The notes below the pieces were generated by a model, which saw only the letters and a list, made by a program, of their open reading frames with translations, did not search any database and was not told the origin of the DNA. The translations under genes and the position numbers were made by a program. Shown here piece after piece: positions 1 through 6,062 of a stretch of 6,267 bases of DNA (the stretch's first letter is position 1; each line of letters begins with the position of its first letter). Origin of the DNA: Thermodesulfobacteriota bacterium (GTDB taxonomy: Bacteria > Desulfobacterota > QYQD01); assembly GCA_030017815.1 (NCBI GenBank), contig JASEGX010000140.1, forward strand, positions 1-6,267, written 5' to 3'.

Positions 1-589
1 TCTTGCCCGGCGGCACCCAGCAGAATCCCGTATGCATATCCAGCACAATGCCGAATTCCTGCGCCTTTTCATAAAACGGCCACAGTTCCGGGTCGTTCAT
101 GTAGGTATCTTCGGGTGAATAATACTTGAATATCCTGGCCCCCTTCTCCTTGACCCAATACTCCATCTCCCAGATGGCGTTCTTAACCCCGCGCTGCTTG
201 ATGGGGGAAATGTTGGGTTGATACATAAACCGGTCCGGATGGGTCTCTACAATCTTGGCCATCTCGCCGTTGGAAACCCACCGGCTGGAAAAACCGGTCG
301 TATCCATCATGGATTCCGGGAGTAGGCAGGCGATATCCACCCCATGCTTGTCCATGACCCGCAAGATGACCTCCGGGTCGCCGCTCTTGATCCCCTCCCA
401 TTCTTCCAGACCTTCCAGGGATTTGAGCATGAGCGGCATAGGAGCGCCGGTGATCAACGGCCGCGAGATGTGCTCAATAGCCCGCCACCACATTTGCACC
501 CCGGGGAAATGGTTCAGGTGCTCCATGTCCCCGATAAGGTGGCACTCCGGATCAATCTTAAAATAATTATCTGGATTCTTTTTGCTCAT
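1..589 (-). CDS. Amidohydrolase_2-family metal-dependent hydrolase/decarboxylase, N-terminal part
   Basis: The reading frame is open from the ATG at 589-587 to the window edge: 196 complete codons, with the C-terminal part missing. The start is supported by a GGGGGAG Shine-Dalgarno six nt upstream. The pattern fits the TIM-barrel amidohydrolase_2 family (ACMSD, gamma-resorcylate and 5-carboxyvanillate decarboxylases). Strand 1 carries I12-D-P-E15-C-H17, and a later strand carries D184-M-H186-T-G, the usual third metal ligand. The first metal motif is E-x-H rather than H-x-H, as known for gamma-resorcylate decarboxylase and LigW, which favours a non-hydrolytic C-C lyase (decarboxylase) role; this is inference. 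The final Asp ligand would lie outside the window. It is last in the visible operon, 28 nt after the ligase gene, so it may act on the CoA pathway's substrate or product. The substrate is unknown, and a simple hydrolase remains possible. Confidence 0.8.
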   Translation of the reverse strand, partial: MSKKNPDNYFKIDPECHLIGDMEHLNHFPGVQMWWRAIEHISRPLITGAPMPLMLKSLEGLEEWEGIKSGDPEVILRVMDKHGVDIACLLPESMMDTTGFSSRWVSNGEMAKIVETHPDRFMYQPNISPIKQRGVKNAIWEMEYWVKEKGARIFKYYSPEDTYMNDPELWPFYEKAQEFGIVLDMHTGFCWVPPGK

Positions 590-617
590 ATATCTCTCCC
601 CCTGTTTATAGTAATTT

Positions 618-2180
618 TCAGCTGATCATTCTCTCTTTGCCTTCCCAGAACTTCTTTTTGATGTCTTTTTTGACGATCTTGCCGATAATGGTTTTGGGAA
701 TATCGCTCCAGAAAGCCACCGCCTTCGGACACTTGTATCCCGCGAGGTGCTTTTTGCAGTGTTCGATGATCTCCTCTGCTGTCGCTTGTTGGCCCGCATG
801 GAGCACAACAACGGCCTGGACCACTTCACCCCATTTGGCGTCGGGCGCCGAAACAACAGTGCATTCCCTTACGGCCGGATACTGATAAATGATATCTTCC
901 ACTTCCTTCGGATAAACATTCTCGCCGCCGGAAATAATCATATCCGCCTTGCGGTCGGTCATGAAGATATAGCCGTCCTGGTCTATGTAACCCATGTCGC
1001 CTGTGTGATACCAACCGCCTTTCAGGACGGATTCGGTCAGCTTCGGATTCTTCCAGTAACCCATCATGATATGCTTGCCTTTGGCGCATATTTCGCCATA
1101 CTCACCCGGACCCAGTGTCTGATCATTTTCATCCACAATTTTGACTCGCGAGTTGGGCATCGGTTTACCGGCGCTGACAAGATACTTCTGTTTCAGACCG
1201 TCCAGGTGATGATCCTTCCATGATAAACCGGATATGCCGGCTCCGGCTGTTTCTGTTGCGCCATATCCCTGGGCGAATTTATTCCCGAATTTTCGAATGC
1301 ATTTTTTTAAAACTTCCGTGGGAAAGGGACTCCCGGCATAGGTTAAAATCTTTAAGCTGGAGAGATCGTAATTAACGAGGCTCGGCCAATCGACTATCCA
1401 GCCGTAAATCGTGGGAACAAGATTCATGTGGGTGCATTTTTCGTCTTCGATCAGTTTGAAGATCGTGTCCAGGCTGGGCTTGCGATTGATGCATACCTTG
1501 CCTCCGACGATTAATATCGCCAGAATCGGCCACCAGGACACATGAAAGATAGGAAGAACAAAACAGGTGGAATCATCTTCCGTAAATCCGTTGGCTATGG
1601 TAGCCGTTATTCCGGCTAAAACGGCGCTGCGGTGGGAAAGCATCACACCTTTAGGCAATCCCGTGGTTCCGCCCGTGTACATCAGAATGGCCAGATCGTT
1701 TTCCTGGATATCATATTGATCCAAATCCGGTTCCGATGCAGGCGATATCTCCAGCAACTTGTCGTAATCAAAAAATCCGCAAACAGGATTATCCAGACTC
1801 ACCCACGCCTTTATACTCTTGAAACGATCTTTCATTTGTTTGACTTTTTCTTCATACCCGTCGCCGACAACAAAGAAAACCGTTTCGCTGTCGTTAATAA
1901 TAAACATAATCTCGTCATCGCCTAAACGCACATTGATCGGTGTCACACGCATGCCGATCTTAGCCGCGGCAAAATAGACTTCCAGATATTTGGCGCAATT
2001 ATCGGCCATGACGGCAAGTCCGTCGCCCTTCTTGCAGCCTGCTTTGATAAGAAAGTTGGCAAATCTGTTGATTTGTTCATTGAATTGTTTATAGGTATAT
2101 TGTTGTCCTTCAAATACTACGGCAATATTATCCGGCCAAAGGACAGCTCCGCATCGCGGGATATCTCCCAATGTGTACAT
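618..2180 (-). CDS. AMP-forming acyl-CoA synthetase (acyl-CoA ligase, ANL superfamily)
   Basis: Complete 520-residue cytoplasmic protein of typical length for the family. It would activate a carboxylic acid with ATP and CoA to the acyl-CoA through an acyl-adenylate. Motifs seen: the P-loop-like YTGGTTGLPKG at 168-178, YGATE at 306-310, YHTGD at 391-395, the hinge and core motif DRKADMIISGGENVYPKEVE at 409-428, and the C-terminal catalytic lysine K501 in PKTIIGK. All catalytic motifs look intact. The ATG at 2180 follows AAGGAG with a 7-nt spacer, and the gene begins 18 nt after the acyl-CoA dehydrogenase stop. In the operon it supplies the CoA ester for the dehydrogenase and hydratase. Automatic annotation would probably say long-chain-fatty-acid-CoA ligase, but nothing visible fixes the substrate; an aromatic, branched or alicyclic acid is equally possible. 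Confidence 0.93.
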   Translation of the reverse strand: MYTLGDIPRCGAVLWPDNIAVVFEGQQYTYKQFNEQINRFANFLIKAGCKKGDGLAVMADNCAKYLEVYFAAAKIGMRVTPINVRLGDDEIMFIINDSETVFFVVGDGYEEKVKQMKDRFKSIKAWVSLDNPVCGFFDYDKLLEISPASEPDLDQYDIQENDLAILMYTGGTTGLPKGVMLSHRSAVLAGITATIANGFTEDDSTCFVLPIFHVSWWPILAILIVGGKVCINRKPSLDTIFKLIEDEKCTHMNLVPTIYGWIVDWPSLVNYDLSSLKILTYAGSPFPTEVLKKCIRKFGNKFAQGYGATETAGAGISGLSWKDHHLDGLKQKYLVSAGKPMPNSRVKIVDENDQTLGPGEYGEICAKGKHIMMGYWKNPKLTESVLKGGWYHTGDMGYIDQDGYIFMTDRKADMIISGGENVYPKEVEDIIYQYPAVRECTVVSAPDAKWGEVVQAVVVLHAGQQATAEEIIEHCKKHLAGYKCPKAVAFWSDIPKTIIGKIVKKDIKKKFWEGKERMIS

Positions 2181-2198
2181 GTTATATCTCCTTCATTT

Positions 2199-3362
2199 TC
2201 ACGGCCAGGATTTGGGCAGGCCCTGGAACTGCATGAGCACGTTGCGACTCATCTCATTGGATATGGGTGAAAACTGAATCTGATAGGCATCCCGGACAAA
2301 CATCGATACGGGATATTCATTGCAGATGCCGTAACCGCCGAAAATTTCCGAGCCAAAGGTTGCCGCATGACGCGCACCCTCCGCCGCCACCAGTTTGGCC
2401 ATGGTCGCCTCCAGATGATACGGCTTGCCATTGTCGCACAGCCACGCGGATTTATAGGTAAGGTTCCGCGCATTTTCGAGATTGATATACATGTCCGCCA
2501 GATAGTTCTGGAGGATCTGAAACCGGCTGATAGGCCCGCCGAAGGCGATGCGTTCCTGGACATACTTGAAACAGAGATCATAGACGGCGGAGATAATCCC
2601 CACACCCATCATGGCGACGCCGATACGTTCCGGATTGAGAACAGTCATGATCTCGTAAAAGGCATTGCCGCGCGTGCCCAATGTGTTTTCCTTGGGAACT
2701 TCAACATTGTCATAGAATATCTCCACGCTTTCACAATGATGGCAGCTTATTTTACCGATCTTACGGATGGTAACGCCGGGGGTTTCGCGCGGCACCATGA
2801 TGATGCTCAGCGACTTGCTCGGCTTAGCCCCTTTTTCGGTCCGGCAGACCGTAATCAGGGAGTCGGCCACATGCGCGCCGGTAATGAAAATCTTCTGGCC
2901 GTTAATTACCCATTTGTCGCCCTTGTCTTCGGCCGTGGCCTTGATGGCTCCCAGAATATCCGTCCCGCCGGCAGGTTCGGTCAAGGCCATGCAGGTCTTG
3001 AATTTGCCCTGGCCGATGAGCGGCAGATATTTTTCTCTCTGCGCCGAGGTGCCCAATTCATTAATGAAACGTACGCCGAAACCGGCCGTGACACCGATAG
3101 CCAGGGCAACCGACATGGATCGTTTGCAAATCTGTTCATAAGCCACCATGATATCGACCTGTCCCAAGCCTTGTCCGCCGAATTCCGCAGGGATGGAGCC
3201 ATAGAAGGTTCCCATATCAACGAATTTCTGCCACAACTCATCTGGAGGGAAGTCAACATGTTCATCCATCCAACGTACGTATTCGTAATCAAGTTCTTTT
3301 TCACAAAACTTCTGTGTTAGTTGCTGCATCATGATTTGTTCTTCTGTAAATCCGAAATCCAT
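2199..3362 (-). CDS. Acyl-CoA dehydrogenase family flavoprotein with non-canonical C-terminal active-site motif
   Basis: Complete 387 residues, the normal family length. It would oxidise an acyl-CoA to the 2,3-enoyl-CoA using FAD and pass electrons to an electron-transfer flavoprotein. Visible landmarks are an N-terminal helical domain, the flavin/substrate motif MALTEPAGGTD at 125-135, the beta-domain stretch WVINGQKIFITGA at 151-163, ER-FG near 270-275, and GGYG...EYPV...RDA at 342-359. The usual YEGTSEI after RDA reads SPISNEM (365-371), so the common catalytic Glu position is Pro366. E245 in LNPER lies where isovaleryl-CoA dehydrogenase keeps its catalytic Glu254, and could be the base. 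The ATG at 3362 has AGGAG with a 7-nt spacer, and that site directly follows the hydratase stop codon. A branched or bulky substrate is plausible but inferred. It might instead be a reductase or a non-dehydrogenase member of the fold. Confidence 0.92.
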   Translation of the reverse strand: MDFGFTEEQIMMQQLTQKFCEKELDYEYVRWMDEHVDFPPDELWQKFVDMGTFYGSIPAEFGGQGLGQVDIMVAYEQICKRSMSVALAIGVTAGFGVRFINELGTSAQREKYLPLIGQGKFKTCMALTEPAGGTDILGAIKATAEDKGDKWVINGQKIFITGAHVADSLITVCRTEKGAKPSKSLSIIMVPRETPGVTIRKIGKISCHHCESVEIFYDNVEVPKENTLGTRGNAFYEIMTVLNPERIGVAMMGVGIISAVYDLCFKYVQERIAFGGPISRFQILQNYLADMYINLENARNLTYKSAWLCDNGKPYHLEATMAKLVAAEGARHAATFGSEIFGGYGICNEYPVSMFVRDAYQIQFSPISNEMSRNVLMQFQGLPKSWP

Positions 3363-3374
3363 AGTATTTCTCCT

Positions 3375-4202
3375 CTATTTTTTCTTGTCCGAAGCGACAT
3401 TCGCCTGTTTCTGAGCGGCCACCAGAACCTCGGGTTTTTCACGTAAGGTGTCCATCACCGACTGGATGTCAGGGGAATAGATCAGCCACTGGATGGCATT
3501 GCGCTCCAGCGCCAGAGCGGCATCCAGACTGCCGCATTCCAGGGAACGTCCCATCACTTCCTTGCCCATTCTCAGGGCAATGACTTTTTTCGAGCTGATA
3601 TTTGTGACGACTTCACTGAACTTGGCCTCGAACTCATCATCCTTGAATACCCGGGTGAGGAAGCCCATCTCATACATATCGCGGGCCGGAAAATCCTTGC
3701 GTCCGCTGTAGATGATTTCACGCGCCCGGTAAATCGGCATGGCCCGGGCAATGCGCACGGTGCCACCCCAGCCGGGCAGAATACCCATGTTGATCTCGGT
3801 GGTGCCGAACTTGGCCGACTCCCGTGCATAGATCAGGTCGCACATCAGCGCGAGTTCAAGTCCACCCGCCAGACAGTGACCGGTAACTTTGGCGATGACT
3901 ACTTTTTCGCAAAGCTCGATAGCCTTCCCAATTCCGTAACCGTCATGCGCCAGCCAGTTGAGACTGGCCTGATGCTCGGCCAGCGACGGAAAAACGCTCA
4001 GGTCACCACCTGTGCAAAATGCCTTCCCGTTTCCCGCGAGAACGACCACGGCCACTTCGGGAACGTCTCTGACCTTGCGGAAGGCGTCCAGAAGTTCGGC
4101 CGCCATTTCGCGGTTGATGGCATTGTACTTGTCCGGCCGGTTAAGCGTTATCGTGCAGACTGTTCCTTTGATCTCATAAGTGATGGTCGTGTACTCATTC
4201 AT
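3375..4202 (-). CDS. Enoyl-CoA hydratase/isomerase (crotonase) family protein
   Basis: Complete 275-residue crotonase. It would add water across a 2,3-enoyl-CoA double bond to give a 3-hydroxyacyl-CoA. Seen: TLNRPDKYNAIN (19-30), the first oxyanion-hole segment GKAFCTGGDL (59-68), the second GHCLAGGLELALMCD (108-122), and FGTTEINMGILPGWGG (132-147). Both glutamates of classical hydratases are present, E116 and E136, with the 20-residue spacing of Glu144/Glu164 in rat enoyl-CoA hydratase, so true hydratase activity is likely. The C-terminal tail is Lys-rich. The ATG at 4202 follows TAAGGAG with a 7-nt spacer; the TAA of that site is the stop codon of the DUF35 gene, so the two genes are probably translationally linked. 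A carbon-carbon hydrolase or lyase of the crotonase fold cannot be excluded. Confidence 0.92.
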   Translation of the reverse strand: MNEYTTITYEIKGTVCTITLNRPDKYNAINREMAAELLDAFRKVRDVPEVAVVVLAGNGKAFCTGGDLSVFPSLAEHQASLNWLAHDGYGIGKAIELCEKVVIAKVTGHCLAGGLELALMCDLIYARESAKFGTTEINMGILPGWGGTVRIARAMPIYRAREIIYSGRKDFPARDMYEMGFLTRVFKDDEFEAKFSEVVTNISSKKVIALRMGKEVMGRSLECGSLDAALALERNAIQWLIYSPDIQSVMDTLREKPEVLVAAQKQANVASDKKK

Positions 4203-4213
4203 TACTGATCTCC

Positions 4214-4627
4214 TTACTTTTTGACCGGCCGGAAATACGGCAGGAAGAAACCCTCACGCTCATGATAGACGACCTCAACCGGCATATCGAATTTGATATC
4301 CTCCGGCTTGCACTCTACGATCCTGGTCATCATACGGATACCTTCCTCCAGATCGACATAGGCGATGGTATAGGGGAGTTCATCTGTAAATTTTGGTTCC
4401 ACCATGCCGTATGCCGTGGAGAATGTTAGAATTGTTGCCTTGCCACTTGCTTCCATCCAGCCCAGATTGCCGGACCAGCACTCGGGACAGTATTTACGCG
4501 GATAGAAAATTTTTGATTTACAGTCATTGCAAACCTGTATAAGCAGTTTTCCCTCTTTAGTGCCTTCCCAAAATTTCTCCGACCAGGGCTGTGTTTCTGG
4601 TACAGGTTTTGTCATATCGAAGTCCAT
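4214..4627 (-). CDS. DUF35 zinc-ribbon/OB-fold protein, partner of the adjacent thiolase-like protein
   Basis: Complete 137 residues, a normal size for the family. An N-terminal helix (about 12-28, W-S-E-K-F-W type) precedes a rubredoxin-like zinc ribbon with Cys pairs C33-x2-C36 and C47-x2-C50. An OB-fold follows (about 58-130), ending in LPYFRP. In known systems such proteins form obligate complexes with thiolase-superfamily subunits, for example ChsH2(DUF35)-Ltp2 in steroid side-chain cleavage and BbsA-BbsB in anaerobic toluene degradation, where they help bind the CoA substrate. The gene begins only 2 nt after the thiolase-like stop, and its AAGGAG lies inside the last codons of that gene, which fits coupled translation and a 1:1 complex. 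M1 is preferred over M5 because the Shine-Dalgarno spacer to M1 is 8 nt. Confidence 0.93.
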   Translation of the reverse strand: MDFDMTKPVPETQPWSEKFWEGTKEGKLLIQVCNDCKSKIFYPRKYCPECWSGNLGWMEASGKATILTFSTAYGMVEPKFTDELPYTIAYVDLEEGIRMMTRIVECKPEDIKFDMPVEVVYHEREGFFLPYFRPVKK

Positions 4628-4629
4628 TT

Positions 4630-5811
4630 TTAAATCTCCTTTCCCCAGATGGTGGCAATATTATTGAAGCCTGATCCGCCACCGGCATTCTGGTAAACAT
4701 ATTTACAGTTCTTTACCTGACGTTCTCCGGCCTTACCCATGAGCTGTCTGGCCGTCTCCACATAGCAGGCGCTACTCACGCCCGATCCGGTATGACCTCT
4801 TCCCGGCGCGTCACCGATGGATGACCAGGGAATATCGCCTCCGAAAGACATCCGGCCCTCAAGAAAATATTTACCACCCATACCGGGAGGTGCTACTTCA
4901 AGAAGCTCCGAAATCATTGGATGGGCAAGTGGATAAGCGAGATAGCAGTTCCAGAGGCTAACATCTTCTTTCGTGATGCCGGCCTGCGCCATGGCCTCTT
5001 TGGCCGTAACGCGGAATCCTTCCGCAACTTTGTTAAAATCACGCATGACGCAGGTCCCGCTGAAATAACGCACGGAATCACCCAGCTTGTAGGCAGCAGG
5101 ACGCTTCATCTTCTTGGCATCTTCTGCCGAAACAATCACCATGGCACAGCCGCCATCGCCCAGCACGTTGCTCTCGCGCTTGTGCAACGGGGTATTAAGC
5201 AGATCGGAAGCCAACACCTTTTGCACCGAGGGCACTTCCTTGCCGTAGAAAAACGAGTTCGGGTCTTTAGCAGCCCAGCTTCGCAGCGCGGTTACTACCG
5301 AGGCCATCTCTTCGGGCGTGCAGCCTGACTGATACATGAAACGATTTGCCATCAGTCCCATGATGATGTTGTAGGTAGTGCCGTAGGGATACTCCCATTG
5401 AAGATCCACGCCAGCCTTAGCAAAGAAATTGATGAGGTCGGGAACCGCAATGGTGGAGTGGATGGTAACATGATGAACCAAAACTGCTTTGGCGACACCG
5501 CTCGTTATCCACTGCTCGGCCAGTCTTATGGCGTTCGATGTTGATGCCCCGCCGGCATTGACACTGACCGCGTCCTTGCAGCCCTTGAGACCAAGTTCCT
5601 CGGGCAGTTTGCCGAAGGAAAGCTCTGCGGCGATCTTCGGCTGGGCCTGCGGAAAGACGCTGATCACACCCTCAATGTCATTCTTGTGGAGACCCGAATC
5701 CCTGACCGCCTCCATACACGTGTCATAAACAATGTCCCAATGCGTACGCTCCGGCATGTTACGCGTCGGAACCTCGCCGATACCAATAATAGCAATTTTT
5801 CCTTTACTCAT
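4630..5811 (-). CDS. Thiolase-superfamily (SCP-x/Ltp2-like) protein lacking the nucleophilic cysteine; possible CoA-dependent aldolase
   Basis: Complete 393 residues, typical of lipid-transfer-protein-type thiolases. Seen: N-terminal IAIIGIGEVPTR (6-17), the nucleophile-elbow region VSVNAGGASTSNAIRLA (82-98), DGGCAMVIVS (219-228), LWNCY (286-290), GRGHTGSG (337-344) with H340 in place of the usual catalytic GHPxG His, and C-terminal YVYQNAGGG (371-379). Aligned by eye with VEAACSSG-type thiolases, the acyl-accepting Cys falls on G88. The second catalytic Cys/His region near the C-terminus has Tyr and Gln instead. An enzyme without that Cys cannot run normal ping-pong thiolysis. The Cys-less homologue Ltp2, also paired with a DUF35 protein, is a retro-aldolase that depends on tyrosines. 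With the DUF35 gene 2 nt downstream and no 3-hydroxyacyl-CoA dehydrogenase in the window, an aldolase role is my preferred inference. A thiolase with unusual chemistry, as in BbsB-like enzymes, is the alternative. Confidence 0.9.
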   Translation of the reverse strand: MSKGKIAIIGIGEVPTRNMPERTHWDIVYDTCMEAVRDSGLHKNDIEGVISVFPQAQPKIAAELSFGKLPEELGLKGCKDAVSVNAGGASTSNAIRLAEQWITSGVAKAVLVHHVTIHSTIAVPDLINFFAKAGVDLQWEYPYGTTYNIIMGLMANRFMYQSGCTPEEMASVVTALRSWAAKDPNSFFYGKEVPSVQKVLASDLLNTPLHKRESNVLGDGGCAMVIVSAEDAKKMKRPAAYKLGDSVRYFSGTCVMRDFNKVAEGFRVTAKEAMAQAGITKEDVSLWNCYLAYPLAHPMISELLEVAPPGMGGKYFLEGRMSFGGDIPWSSIGDAPGRGHTGSGVSSACYVETARQLMGKAGERQVKNCKYVYQNAGGGSGFNNIATIWGKEI

Positions 5812-5827
5812 AATGTTTGTTATTGAA

Positions 5828-5834
5828 CCTCCTT
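5828..5834 (-). promoter_or_regulatory. Shine-Dalgarno site of the thiolase-like gene, with unusually long spacer
   Basis: AAGGAGG is a near-perfect anti-16S match but sits 16 nt from the ATG at 5811, whereas the five downstream genes use 6-8 nt. No in-frame ATG, GTG or TTG lies between site and start; the in-frame triplets are TCA, ATA, ACA, AAC and ATT. The encoded N-terminus (MSKGKIAIIGIG) fits the family, so I keep this start. The first gene may be translated less efficiently, or with local structure. Confidence 0.6.
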
Positions 5835-5861
5835 TCCTGGGGGATTATTAAAATATGTAAC

Positions 5862-5884
5862 TACCAGAACTGTAACGTTTGGTA
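5862..5884. promoter_or_regulatory. Candidate operator overlapping the predicted transcription start (repeat copy 1)
   Basis: Imperfect 23-bp inverted repeat with perfect TACCA/TGGTA outer arms (5862-5866 and 5880-5884) and an AACGTT core palindrome at 5874-5879. Inside it, 5866-5883 reads AGAACTGTAACGTTTGGT, which matches 15 of 18 positions with 5976-5993. It overlaps the expected start site of the candidate promoter, a position suited to repression. The size suits a TetR-type dimer. The binding protein is inferred, most simply the upstream regulator. Confidence 0.5.
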
Positions 5885-5888
5885 TTAA

Positions 5889-5915
5889 AGTATATAGCTA
5901 TATGATAAAAGTCAA
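5889..5915 (-). promoter_or_regulatory. Candidate sigma-70-type promoter for the operon
   Basis: On the minus strand, TTGACT (5915-5910, 5 of 6 to consensus) and TATACT (5894-5889, 5 of 6) are separated by 15 nt. This is two shorter than ideal; a 17-nt spacer would give only a poor -10. The spacer contains the perfect 12-bp palindrome ATATAGCTATAT (5892-5903), which also overlaps the -10. A start near 5882 would leave a leader of about 70 nt. The short spacer may mean the promoter needs DNA distortion by an activator, but this is speculative. Confidence 0.5.
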
Positions 5916-5975
5916 GTATTTTTTTCTGATGAGATAATATTACGAAATTTAAAGATATTTTTTGTTATGATATGA

Positions 5976-6012
5976 AGAACAGTAACTATTGGTTCTATAT
6001 AGAATAGTTGCT
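5976..6012. repeat. Second repeat copy within a larger inverted repeat
   Basis: 5976-5993 reads AGAACAGTAACTATTGGT, the same orientation as copy 1 at 5866-5883 and exactly 110 bp away. It is bounded by AGAAC/GTTCT arms (5976-5980 and 5992-5996). It also overlaps a 10-bp inverted repeat with one mismatch (5981-5990 and 6003-6012, 12-nt loop), and the perfect palindrome TTCTATATAGAA lies at 5993-6004. It sits upstream of the candidate promoter. No T-run follows on the minus strand, so it does not resemble a terminator. An auxiliary operator or activator site is the likeliest reading. Confidence 0.45.
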
Positions 6013-6062
6013 AATATATTTCGTTTATTAATTAGAAATGTGGTGAGTAATTTTTAGATGTA

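Noticed and set aside
183..625. Several open frames on both strands over the amidohydrolase
   Set aside because: The amidohydrolase frame from 589 to the window edge has a good start, a ribosome-binding site and metal-ligand motifs; the others are out-of-frame shadows.
747..1223. Plus-strand open frame of 158 codons antisense to the acyl-CoA ligase
   Set aside because: It is a shadow of the ligase frame, with no family resemblance and no convincing ribosome-binding site.
2367..3320. Plus-strand open frame of 317 codons antisense to the acyl-CoA dehydrogenase
   Set aside because: It lies wholly opposite a gene with clear family motifs, its translation has no recognisable domain, and it is explained by the codon bias of the real gene.
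4921..5328. Plus-strand open frame of 135 codons antisense to the thiolase-like gene
   Set aside because: It is a shadow of the intact thiolase-like gene, and the translation looks like random low-order sequence.
4630..5811. Classical acetyl-CoA acetyltransferase (FadA/ThlA) call
   Set aside because: The nucleophile Cys motif and the C-terminal CxGGG motif of those enzymes are absent, and the DUF35 neighbour belongs to the SCP-x/Ltp2/BbsB type.
5981..6012. Hairpin considered as a Rho-independent terminator of the upstream regulator gene
   Set aside because: The stem is AT-rich and interrupted, the loop is 12 nt, and no T-run follows on the minus strand. A regulatory site fits better.
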